In this document: positions 1-6,986 of the stretch, piece by piece
Numbering within the stretch: position 1 is the first letter of the stretch
Layout: every line of letters starts with the position of its first letter
NCBI GenBank assembly: GCA_021106775.1
Contig: JAIOTL010000146.1
Span: forward strand, 1 to 13,832
Length of the DNA: 13,832 bases
Origin: Planctomycetota bacterium
GTDB taxonomy: Bacteria; Planctomycetota; UBA8742; SKZP01; JAIOTL01
Direction: 5' to 3'
Made by a program: the position numbers and the translations under genes
The notes under the pieces: generated by a model
Told to the model about the DNA's origin: nothing
The model's input: only the letters and a program-made list of their open reading frames with translations
Databases searched by the model: none

Positions 1-2
1 GT

Positions 3-89
3 CTGGATATGATTATGGACGGCAGCATGAAAAAACTCATCGATGACCTGCGCGCGTGGGAAAAAGCCGAACTCCTCGCCAACTTTTAG
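3..89 (+). CDS. 3' end of an unidentified gene (partial)
   Basis: An open frame enters from the left edge and stops at TAG 87-89, giving 28 residues that end in RAWEKAELLANF. The codons are GC-rich (CTG, CGC, GCG, GCC), unlike the AT-rich gene that follows, which supports real coding. The charged, helix-prone tail has no motif I recognise, so no function is assigned. No clear hairpin terminator follows it before the next promoter. Confidence 0.5.
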   Translation: MDMIMDGSMKKLIDDLRAWEKAELLANF

Positions 90-171
90 GTGCTTGGCAT
101 GAAATAAATCCTTGTTTCTGCCCAACATGTTGTCTGTCTGTGCGTTAAATTTATGCGAAAAATGCATATTG

Positions 172-201
172 TTTTCGATGTTGCTCAATTTATGTTATAC
201 T
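172..201 (+). promoter_or_regulatory. Putative sigma70 promoter for the 225 gene
   Basis: TATACT at 196-201 matches five of six bases of the -10 consensus. The -35 region about 17 bases upstream (around 173-178, TTTCGA) is weak. The implied leader before the GTG start would be about 17 nt and includes AGGGG at 213-217. This is a sequence match only. Confidence 0.4.
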
Positions 202-224
202 GTATTGCATATTAGGGGTTTAAG

Positions 225-1304
225 GTGAAAAAGGTTAACATACTGGTAATTCTTTTGTTTACACTATCCGTCAATCTTGCTGTTAGTGATGATAACAAAA
301 ATTCTAATAAAGTTATATTTTGGCAGAAATGTCTTTCAAATGGTGAGACTGCAACAATTTATAAAAAAATTACAACCCGAATTGTTACAATAGAGGATTT
401 CGAATCTGATCTACATCCTAGACTACATCCAATTTTGGGGGAATATACTGATCAACATTATAATTTGCATTTATCTGATTCTCAGAAAATTATTTGGAGT
501 CTTTTATATTCTTATCCGAATGCTATTCCTTCTCAATTGTTTGAGAATAGGTTTATTGTCCATGATATTATATTAGTAAATAATATTTTTTATATATTGT
601 ATTCTCACAATTATAGTATTTTTTATGAAATTCTTAGTAAAAAAAATAATACATGGGAAAAGTATGCAAAAATTGAAATAACAGAGATATTTGATCCTGT
701 AAAATCAGGTAATCTTTTTCAGACGGATTCTGGTTTATACGCAAATATCCAATACGTTGTTGGAAAGGAACTTTGGCTGATTTCTAAAAATGATGGTGCT
801 ATTGTTCTTTGGGCTGATGGTGTCAATAGAAAAGGAAGAGAGAAATATTATCGACGTGAATATCGCAGAAAACTAGCCAAAATAGAAAGGGAAGAGAGAA
901 TGAAGGCGGAGAAGGAGAAGGAAGCGAAGGAGCTGAAAGAAAACGGAGATGAAAGAGATAATAACGCTGGGAATGACAAAGAGGGCAACGGGGGCAAGGG
1001 TAATGAGGAATCAGAAAATTCTGTCAATGGCATGAAAACTGATGCGCCGATGAAGGAAATCGCTGAAAACAACAAATCTGAACCTCCTGACACTCAACAT
1101 AATGCTGATAATGCAAAAAGTAACGCAAAATCCCGAACCAGCAAGGAATCGGATTTGTATAAAAATGCAAATGATAAGAAAAACGCTGAGAATGAAAAAC
1201 TACCCGAAAACAAAAAGTCAGATGGTACGGATTCAACACTCATAATTGTTATAAGTATTGCTTTTCTGGCTCTTCTATCATTAATAATAATTCGACGAAA
1301 ATAG
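225..1304 (+). CDS. Secreted, membrane-anchored protein with charged stalk (paralogue A)
   Basis: The 359-residue product is of no recognised family. The GTG start is chosen because AGGGG lies 7 nt upstream and because it yields a signal peptide (MKK, then a hydrophobic stretch to about residue 20). Residues 25-200 look like a beta-rich folded domain with WxxxNG-type turns and an FQTDSGLY motif at about 165-172. Residues 202-240 are Arg/Lys/Glu-rich and probably form a coiled coil. Residues 240-335 are low-complexity and rich in N, K, E, D and S. A hydrophobic helix at about 338-356 ends in RRK. The expected topology is type I: the domain outside the inner membrane on a flexible stalk, with a short cytoplasmic tail. 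The next gene starts 15 nt downstream and is a diverged paralogue, so they probably form an operon. Coding is AT-rich in the domain and more GA-rich in the stalk. The function is unknown. Confidence 0.85.
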   Translation: MKKVNILVILLFTLSVNLAVSDDNKNSNKVIFWQKCLSNGETATIYKKITTRIVTIEDFESDLHPRLHPILGEYTDQHYNLHLSDSQKIIWSLLYSYPNAIPSQLFENRFIVHDIILVNNIFYILYSHNYSIFYEILSKKNNTWEKYAKIEITEIFDPVKSGNLFQTDSGLYANIQYVVGKELWLISKNDGAIVLWADGVNRKGREKYYRREYRRKLAKIEREERMKAEKEKEAKELKENGDERDNNAGNDKEGNGGKGNEESENSVNGMKTDAPMKEIAENNKSEPPDTQHNADNAKSNAKSRTSKESDLYKNANDKKNAENEKLPENKKSDGTDSTLIIVISIAFLALLSLIIIRRK

Positions 1305-1319
1305 CATGAAGGAAAAAGA

Positions 1320-2339
1320 ATGAAATATTTTGGATTATTCCCATTATTATTCATCATTATATTCGGAAATACATTAATTGCTGAAAGTGAAAAAACTTCC
1401 GAAAAAACAATATATAAAAAATATCTGCCTGCTGGTGAGTTAATCAAATTAGTTCGATTGAAGAATAGTGCAACGAATACATATGCTTATTCCTTCAATC
1501 TTTACATCACTGATGACTCAGACGAAGATAAGATATGGTCGAAAAACATTTTGCATTACGATGTAACCAAAGACTTCGATGTTGAGAAAGTCCTTGTTTT
1601 TCACAATGTCAGCAGATTCAATAACAATCTGTTTCTGGTTTATACTTTCGAGAATAGAATTAAATATGACACAATCAAAAAAGAATCTAGATTTTGGAAA
1701 GAACCAACATCAAAAGAAATTCCGAGTGAATTATCAAAAACCGGTGTAAATGATGCAAGCATATTCACGACAGATACAGGAATATATGTTTATCTGGAAA
1801 ACTCTGAGAATGTGAAGGAGTATTGGCTTGCGTCTGCTAATCCACCTAAATTGCTCTGGACAAGCAAAAATGAAAAGAGTCGAAGCACAAACACTTATCA
1901 GGATTGGCTTGAGCATATTAAAACTAAAGTTGCTAAAGCAAAAAAGGCTGAGACAAAAGCAGAGAATCAGCAGACGCGGGAATCTGCAAAGGATGATGAC
2001 GATACAACTGACGATGCAGCTCAAGAAGATAATGCCGACTCAAAAAACGCTGATTCAAACAACAGTGGGTCAAAAGATGGTAAAAACACAAAAAATCCAG
2101 CGAATGCTGGGAAAGATGTTGACAGCACCAACAAATCTGACGGGTCTCGAAAAAGTGCGGATGCGCAAGCAAAAGATGTCGATTCGAACGATGTAGGCGA
2201 CAATAAATCTGACAAAACCAATGATACCGAATTGAACGATGAATCCGATATTTTGACCTACCTCGGCATATCGTTGGCAGCAATCATCATCCTTACAATC
2301 GTCGTCCTTGTTCTCATCCCACGCCTTCGCAGAGCTTGA
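1320..2339 (+). CDS. Secreted, membrane-anchored protein with acidic stalk (paralogue B)
   Basis: The 339-residue product has the same architecture as the gene just upstream. It has a signal peptide (about 1-21, ending near IAES), a domain (about 25-185), a K/A/E-rich helix (about 195-220), a stalk rich in D, N, S and K (220-310), and one transmembrane helix (about 312-333) ending in PRLRRA. By eye it aligns with the upstream product at YKKYLPAGE versus WQKCLSNGE, NNLFLVYTF versus NNIFYILYS, and FTTDTGIYVYL versus FQTDSGLYANI. The latter is followed by YWLAS/LWLIS and then LLW/VLW. AAGGA lies 6 nt before the ATG. Identity is low, so the duplication is old. The stalk is more acidic than that of paralogue A. 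There is no recognised family, enzyme motif or sortase motif. Confidence 0.85.
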   Translation: MKYFGLFPLLFIIIFGNTLIAESEKTSEKTIYKKYLPAGELIKLVRLKNSATNTYAYSFNLYITDDSDEDKIWSKNILHYDVTKDFDVEKVLVFHNVSRFNNNLFLVYTFENRIKYDTIKKESRFWKEPTSKEIPSELSKTGVNDASIFTTDTGIYVYLENSENVKEYWLASANPPKLLWTSKNEKSRSTNTYQDWLEHIKTKVAKAKKAETKAENQQTRESAKDDDDTTDDAAQEDNADSKNADSNNSGSKDGKNTKNPANAGKDVDSTNKSDGSRKSADAQAKDVDSNDVGDNKSDKTNDTELNDESDILTYLGISLAAIIILTIVVLVLIPRLRRA

Positions 2340-2372
2340 TACTCATTCATGTTGAATAATTCACAAAACATC

Positions 2373-2450
2373 CTGGATTGCTACGTCAGTCGCTTCGCTC
2401 CTTCCTCGTAATGACAACGAGGGATTGACTGGCAAGATGCCTGTCCTACC
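2373..2450 (+). repeat. Composite intergenic repeat, copy 1
   Basis: This unit begins CTGGATTGCT, passes through CGCTTCGCTCCTTCCTCG and AATGACAACG, and ends GGATTGAC..GCCTGTCCTACC. Copy 2 follows after 7 nt with the same two modules in the same order. The second module can fold as GACTGGCA (2427-2434), loop AGA, TGCCTGTC (2438-2445), with one T-T mismatch. The first module resembles the dispersed, palindrome-containing intergenic repeats of the CTGGATTGCT...CGCTTCG...AATGAC type seen in many bacterial genomes. That likeness is from memory, not from a search. Confidence 0.75.
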
Positions 2451-2457
2451 GATAAGA

Positions 2458-2520
2458 CTGGATTACTGCTTTCGCAGGAATGACAACGGAGGATTGACAG
2501 GCTAGGAAGCCTGTCCTACC
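2458..2520 (+). repeat. Composite intergenic repeat, copy 2
   Basis: This is the second copy of the composite unit, again starting CTGGATT and ending GCCTGTCCTACC. Its first module holds CTGC-TTTC-GCAG followed by GAATGACAACG. Its second module is a perfect hairpin: GACAGGCT (2496-2503), loop AGGA, AGCCTGTC (2508-2515). Relative to copy 1, the innermost pair has changed from A-T to T-A on both arms. The unit lies between convergent genes and lacks a T-run, so it is not a standard intrinsic terminator, although the hairpins might still affect transcript 3' ends. Confidence 0.75.
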
Positions 2521-2568
2521 AATACTTAAAACTTCCGGCACAATGCCCTACCACATTTTCCGAACTTA

Positions 2569-5028
2569 TTAGCGATGACGATAAATGCGAACACAAATTA
2601 GCGTGAGCAAAAACACAACGAGAAAAACTAATTGAATATCATTTTGCTCATCACATGCCGACGTATATCCACAAAATCCGCCTGATGTCGATGACGGTTC
2701 TAATGTTGTGCCTGAAATTGCTGTCGACCAATTGGAGCTTCCTGCACCATTCGTCGCTCTGACGCAATACCAGTACGTTGTAGTCTTTGTTAAGTCCGAA
2801 TCAGTAAAAGATGTTTTATCACCGTCGTAAACTTGCACCCAAGGACCAGTTGCCGACGAGCCTTGCTGAAGTTGATAACTTGCAGCCCCCGGCAAAGAAT
2901 CCCAACAGATAAATATTCGCGTTGTTGCTGTATTATCAATTTTTAAGCCGGTTGGTGTTTCAGGCGTGGTCACAATATCATCCCACCACAGATTGTATTG
3001 ATTGCCGTTGTCAGCATTATAAACTCGAATGTAATATGCACCGTAAGAAGGCACTTTGCATTCGATGAGTTCATTATCGGTTAAAGATGTCGAACTGCGC
3101 GTGCCTGTTGCAGGAGTAAACGAATTTCCGTTTGAATTGTATAATTCAATGTCAATATTACCCTGGATATGCGTAAACGTACATTCAATCTTAACTTGAG
3201 TGTGTCCTGCTTTGACGATAATTTTATACCAATCGTCATCTGCCTGAATCCCTTCACCGCTTAGAGTATTTAGCCATGTTTGCTCGTTATTTGATAAATT
3301 GTATGCTGCAGTATATACATTATTCGGTTCGTAATTGTCGTCAGGAATTGGCAGCGAACCCAGGTTTAATTTGCCATACCCGAATGTATTGTCTTTCCCT
3401 GCTGCTCCACAATCAATAGCCCTGCTTTCCAGAAAACTTCTAACTTGAGAACAATTATTAGAAGTATTTGAAGACCAAAAAACTGCTGCTGCCCCTGCTA
3501 CATGTGGAGCGGAACAGGATGTACCGTAAAAATATCCATTAAGATATTGCTCGCTTGTTCCATCGGGTGCGCAAATATCAGGTTTTATCCTACCATCCAT
3601 TGTAGGACCTCGAGAGCTGAAGTCTTCTATGATTGGCGGGTATGAGTTCCAGTCCCATTCGTCAATTGCACCCACCGTGAACGAGCCGGTAGCACTTGCA
3701 GGAGATACTATCGAATTCGAAGCATCAGCATACTCCAAATAATAATCCTCGCTGCAAAACAGTCGAAATGTCGATGAACCATTCGCACTATGTTTGTGAA
3801 TTAGAACGAAATAAGTTCCGGTCGAAGTTGCTGTGTACGTTATTGTTTCGATAGGTTGCTGAGTTCCAGTTTGCATATTTTCACTGGAGTCAACCTGAGT
3901 CAAAGTGGAATCAAGCAGGTATAAGTCATAGTCCTGGTCGGAATTGCATAGACTGGTATCCCATGTAAGCCTTAGTTTTATTGTTTCACCAAATTGCAGT
4001 TCAATATCGTTTGTTTCGTCAGCACCGGAAAAACTGTTCCAGTCGTCGGCATCTGCATCACTCCAATTTCCAGTCCAATATTGATTGCATCCTTCGTTGC
4101 CAGCACAGTTTACCCATAATATTCCGTTTGCTTCAGCATCATTTACGATGTCGCAAAATTCTCCCAGTCCATCACCGAAATAGTAATTATCCCAGCCAAG
4201 TGACATTGAGATAATATCGACATTATTCGCGATGCAGTAGTCTTTGGCAGAATCAACCTCAGTAACTTCAAAAACATTAATCAACAAATATTCAGCATCC
4301 GGCGCGAAATCGTACGCTATGGCAGCACATTCGGTTCCATGGTCGTCTATTCCGGGAAATCCAAAACCTGAAAAATCTCTCGAAGTATAATTATTTGTAA
4401 AATCACCTGAAGCAATTAAATCGTTAATATGCTCAAAACCATCGTCTATAATCGCAATTTTAATTCCACTACCTCTATAACCTGCAGTTTTCCACATGGG
4501 ACCGTTAACTTTGGTAAATCCTTCAGAGATTGTTAACTTCTTATCAGGTGTCCAAAACAGGCGTATACGATGAATGTCAGGAAACTCGGAAATAAGGTCG
4601 TTAAATCTATAGATTGGGATATAACCTTTAATCCATTTTTTGCCGAGATTCCCTTGATGAATCTCATATTTTTCAAGTATATCGGGCGATATGCTGTCTT
4701 CAATGTTATCCCTAAACTCAACAACAACGCGAACTTTGTAGGCTATTGTTTCTATGCCCTTTGAAGCAGCGAATTCGGCGAATTGTTCAGTATTCACCCG
4801 ATAAGTGTAATATTTATCCATAAGATAGGGCAATGGAAACATAATTCGATTGTCGTATTTGTTTTTTAGAGAAAAAGCAGGCGTGAAATCGATATTTTTA
4901 ATGCTTTTATCATCAGAATTGGTGGTGTTTTCAGTTGTTGCGCGGTTGGAAATATCTCCGGAACAGCATGTAAAAAAAGCGGAAACCAAAATTATGAGGA
5001 TGAGTTTCTTTGGTGATAATTTCTGCAT
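2569..5028 (-). CDS. Secreted subtilisin-like (S8) serine protease with PPC and FN3 domains
   Basis: The 819-residue product is a probable extracellular or surface protease. Its N-terminal signal peptide is MQKLSPKKL followed by a hydrophobic core. The CCSG at 21-24 resembles a lipoprotein site but lacks the usual small residue before Cys. Residues 60-160 resemble an inhibitor-I9-like propeptide. The S8 core carries Asp195 in IAIIDDG, His230 in DDHGTE, oxyanion Asn311 in CAGNEG and Ser504 in GTSCSAPHVAG, so all catalytic residues are present. A beta-sandwich of about 75 residues (345-425), PPC-like with QDYDLYLLD, is inserted between the Asn and Ser blocks. Next come a classic PPC domain (about 565-682, EPNN, ADDDWYKI), a fibronectin III domain (about 690-778) and a C-terminal hydrophobic helix (799-814) ending RIYRHR, preceded by SGGFCGYTSAC. 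AGAGG lies 5 nt upstream of the start. It is transcribed convergently with the 1320 gene. Confidence 0.93.
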   Translation of the reverse strand: MQKLSPKKLILIILVSAFFTCCSGDISNRATTENTTNSDDKSIKNIDFTPAFSLKNKYDNRIMFPLPYLMDKYYTYRVNTEQFAEFAASKGIETIAYKVRVVVEFRDNIEDSISPDILEKYEIHQGNLGKKWIKGYIPIYRFNDLISEFPDIHRIRLFWTPDKKLTISEGFTKVNGPMWKTAGYRGSGIKIAIIDDGFEHINDLIASGDFTNNYTSRDFSGFGFPGIDDHGTECAAIAYDFAPDAEYLLINVFEVTEVDSAKDYCIANNVDIISMSLGWDNYYFGDGLGEFCDIVNDAEANGILWVNCAGNEGCNQYWTGNWSDADADDWNSFSGADETNDIELQFGETIKLRLTWDTSLCNSDQDYDLYLLDSTLTQVDSSENMQTGTQQPIETITYTATSTGTYFVLIHKHSANGSSTFRLFCSEDYYLEYADASNSIVSPASATGSFTVGAIDEWDWNSYPPIIEDFSSRGPTMDGRIKPDICAPDGTSEQYLNGYFYGTSCSAPHVAGAAAVFWSSNTSNNCSQVRSFLESRAIDCGAAGKDNTFGYGKLNLGSLPIPDDNYEPNNVYTAAYNLSNNEQTWLNTLSGEGIQADDDWYKIIVKAGHTQVKIECTFTHIQGNIDIELYNSNGNSFTPATGTRSSTSLTDNELIECKVPSYGAYYIRVYNADNGNQYNLWWDDIVTTPETPTGLKIDNTATTRIFICWDSLPGAASYQLQQGSSATGPWVQVYDGDKTSFTDSDLTKTTTYWYCVRATNGAGSSNWSTAISGTTLEPSSTSGGFCGYTSACDEQNDIQLVFLVVFLLTLICVRIYRHR

Positions 5029-5113
5029 ATTAACCTCTTATATCTAAGTCATATTTTTAACACATTTGACTAACATAGCATAAAACATCTCGATTGAGTA
5101 AAACAATTCTTCT

Positions 5114-5126
5114 TGTGAATTTCACA
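5114..5126. promoter_or_regulatory. Perfect palindrome, possible operator
   Basis: TGTGAATTTCACA is a perfect inverted repeat with 6-base arms around one central T, lying about 86 bp upstream of the protease start. Its half-sites resemble TGTGA/TCACA, but the spacing is 3 bases rather than the 6 of a CRP site, so no regulator is assigned. Chance occurrence in AT-rich DNA is possible. Confidence 0.25.
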
Positions 5127-5204
5127 GTTTTTTTGTTGTTTTTACTATGTAATGAATGATTCTTCGGAATTTTGTTGAGAACTCCCTATCTGATTATACT
5201 GGAG

Positions 5205-5320
5205 TTAGCGGTCGGAGAAGGTTGCAAGAAGCTTGTATCTGTAAGGTGTTTCAAGGATCAACGTGTTAATTGCGGTAGCGTAAACTCGACCATCCGCTCA
5301 CTCCAGGAATTGATGTAAGA
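5205..5320 (-). pseudogene. C-terminal remnant of a squalene-cyclase/prenyltransferase-repeat-like protein
   Basis: On the minus strand, a 30-codon open stretch (5297 down to 5208) closed by TAA at 5205-5207 reads ADGRVYATAINTLILE, then TPYRY, then KLLATFSDR. The pattern GxVYATAxxxLxLExxYRY near a C-terminus is typical of the last repeat of squalene-cyclase/prenyltransferase-like repeat proteins. I recall this from family knowledge and have not searched it. In-frame TGA at 5298-5300 interrupts it. In another frame just upstream one reads NSWSE, the Trp-containing segment expected before this motif, so a frameshift as well as truncation is likely. No start codon or RBS is seen. Restriction endonuclease coding ends 10 bp beyond the limit given, so the rest of the gene is missing. 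It was probably lost when the restriction-modification cassette arrived. Confidence 0.6.
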
Positions 5321-5330
5321 TTGCATACTA

Positions 5331-6065
5331 TCATGATTTTTTTGCTGAATTAAATCGCACAAGTGCTTCCCAATCGATTTTTCCATCAATGCAAAATCTG
5401 TCAGTAAAATCTCTAGTAAACATATTAATTACAACTGCATACTCATCAAAAAATTCATCATTTCGTTCTTTTGCCTTCGTTCCTAATGGTTCAATAATAT
5501 CGATATACAGATTGGGATTGCCCGAAATAAACTCCCAAAAATGTTGTCCACAATATTTAAAATAATCACCCTTATCAAATTTAACATTTCTCCCATAACA
5601 GCAGCCATTTACAGCAACAACAACAATTTTCGACTTACTAGTTCTAAGAGTTATTTTAGCAGTTTTAAAATTCTTTTTTAACTCATCTAATTGTGACCTA
5701 TTTCCCCAATTCGGTCCCGATTTAATTGAAACAATATATCTTATTCTGTCTTTTTCAAATTCAAGATCTATTCCTTTTGATGCAGACTTCCATCCACCAT
5801 ATACTTCAGAATTAATAAATATTGCAAGCCCTTCCAAAAAATCTCCGAAAATAGTTTCTTCTTGAGATGATAGATATGCTTCTAATAATGCTTTAACAAG
5901 TTCTTCAGAAGTTCTGATATTCTTAGCTTTGAACAAATATGGATTTTTTCTTTTAAGAACGTCGTTCAACTTTACTTTCTTTAATTTAGCGATACGATTC
6001 AAATGAAAAGTTGCGATGTTTTCTTCGACATACTGCTTAACCAAATTTAAATCCAAGTTATTCAT
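5331..6065 (-). CDS. Type II restriction endonuclease, EcoO109I/PmeII-like
   Basis: This 244-residue product most resembles the EcoO109I/PmeII-type family of type II endonucleases, which cleave double-stranded DNA. The assignment is from recalled family features. Visible marks are KNPYLFKAKNI (40-50), a GDFLEGLAIF helix (74-83), VYGGWKSASKGIDLEF (88-103), IVSIKSGPNWGN (111-122) and VNGCCYG (152-158). The likely PD-(D/E)xK-type site is Asp100 with Ser113-Ile-Lys115. Ser sits where Glu is usual, so Glu78 or Glu102 may supply the second acid. The start lies 2 nt after the methyltransferase stop, giving a tight two-gene operon with the modification gene first. The RBS is weak, so translation may be coupled. 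Neither its specificity nor its agreement with the methyltransferase can be read from sequence. Downstream lie only the gene remnant and then the protease. Confidence 0.85.
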   Translation of the reverse strand: MNNLDLNLVKQYVEENIATFHLNRIAKLKKVKLNDVLKRKNPYLFKAKNIRTSEELVKALLEAYLSSQEETIFGDFLEGLAIFINSEVYGGWKSASKGIDLEFEKDRIRYIVSIKSGPNWGNRSQLDELKKNFKTAKITLRTSKSKIVVVAVNGCCYGRNVKFDKGDYFKYCGQHFWEFISGNPNLYIDIIEPLGTKAKERNDEFFDEYAVVINMFTRDFTDRFCIDGKIDWEALVRFNSAKKS

Positions 6066-6067
6066 GA

Positions 6068-6898
6068 TTACCCAAATAATGTTCTTGATTTAACAACTTT
6101 CTCAAATTCCTCTTTCAATATATCAATATATTCGTTATTTACATCAATACCAATTGAGTTTCTGTTCATTTTTGCTGCGACCTTGTTCGTTGTTCCAGAG
6201 CCAGTAAAAGGGTCTAAAACGTAGTCATTCTCTTTTGTAAATAGCTTGATGAACCACTCAGGGAGCGATTCCGGGAAAGTTGCACTATGATTTTTATTTG
6301 CACATTCGGTTGCCATGTGAAGAACATTTGTTGGATATACCATATCGCGGTTCGCCCAGTTCTCAATCTTTTTGCCGAATCCGCTGCCAACCTTAGATTC
6401 ATCACGTATTTTATCAGTATCACTTAGTTTTTTCAGTCTTGTTTTTGACCAATCTCCAACAGGAACCATGACAGTTTCCTGATACATATTGAATTTTCTG
6501 GTTTTGTTGAATTGCAGCAATTTCTCCCATGCATCGCGAAATCGGTTGGGCCATTTGCCCGGATATGAATTCTTTTTGTGCCAGATGAATTCTTCCGTCC
6601 AGAGCCATCCTTGTTTGCGCATCTCAAGAATCAATTCAATGACATATGTATGCCGTTCACCATTGAGTGCCTTTTCTTTGATATTGAGGATGAAAGTCCC
6701 ATCAGGTTTGAGAACTCTGAGTAATTCTTCGGTAATCGGCATGAACCATGAGACATATTTATCAGGATGAATCCCACCGTAGGTTTGCTTTCGTGCATCA
6801 GCATAAGGCGGAGAAGTTACAATCAAATCAATTGAGTTTGATTTCAGATTCTTTAGAACATCTTTACAATCACCGAGAAAAAATTCTGTTTCAGTCAT
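6068..6898 (-). CDS. Type II DNA methyltransferase (beta-class, probably N4-cytosine or N6-adenine)
   Basis: The 276-residue product is an S-adenosylmethionine-dependent DNA amino-methyltransferase. Catalytic motif IV TSPPY (28-32) comes first, followed by a variable region (about 130-200), and SAM-binding motif I DPFTGSGTT (229-237) lies near the C-terminus. That order defines the beta class. SPPY is commoner in N4-cytosine enzymes, but N6-adenine is not excluded. Motif X-like residues FFLGD lie at the N-terminus, so the enzyme looks complete. It presumably protects the site cut by the endonuclease encoded 2 nt downstream. The 5' side is AT-rich with a good promoter and a leader of about 13 nt, and the SD is poor (GAGAA). 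No controller (C) protein gene is present. Confidence 0.9.
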   Translation of the reverse strand: MTETEFFLGDCKDVLKNLKSNSIDLIVTSPPYADARKQTYGGIHPDKYVSWFMPITEELLRVLKPDGTFILNIKEKALNGERHTYVIELILEMRKQGWLWTEEFIWHKKNSYPGKWPNRFRDAWEKLLQFNKTRKFNMYQETVMVPVGDWSKTRLKKLSDTDKIRDESKVGSGFGKKIENWANRDMVYPTNVLHMATECANKNHSATFPESLPEWFIKLFTKENDYVLDPFTGSGTTNKVAAKMNRNSIGIDVNNEYIDILKEEFEKVVKSRTLFG

Positions 6899-6918
6899 AA
6901 TATATTCTCGTTTTATAA

Positions 6919-6947
6919 ATTATATTTTATCAAACAACATTAATCAA
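6919..6947 (-). promoter_or_regulatory. Sigma70-like promoter of the restriction-modification operon
   Basis: Read on the minus strand, TTGATT (6942-6947) is followed by a 17-bp spacer and a perfect TATAAT (6919-6924). The predicted start of transcription is near 6912, only about 13 nt before the methyltransferase ATG, so the transcript would be nearly leaderless. The promoter lies just after the argS stop, so the cassette brings its own expression signal. Confidence 0.65.
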
Positions 6948-6986
6948 CGTTATCTATTTGTGTAATAGAAAATGGCATCAAGGATG

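Noticed and set aside
1200..1220. LPENK near the C-terminus of the 225 product as a sortase (LPxTG) motif
   Set aside because: The motif does not match LPxTG, the paralogue lacks it, and it sits in a Lys/Glu/Asn-rich stalk where such strings arise easily.
848..1447. Long minus-strand open frames opposite the stalk of the 225 gene and the start of the 1320 gene
   Set aside because: Their Ser/Phe/Leu-rich translations mirror Lys/Glu/Asn-rich coding on the other strand; no ribosome site and no family features.
4960..4970. Lipobox at CC of the protease signal peptide
   Set aside because: The residue before either Cys is Thr or Cys instead of Ala/Gly/Ser, so type II cleavage is uncertain; recorded only as a possibility in the gene entry.
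5114..5140. The TGTGAATTTCACA palindrome plus following T-run as a plus-strand terminator
   Set aside because: A hairpin would have only five pairs with a 3-nt loop, and no plus-strand gene ends upstream.
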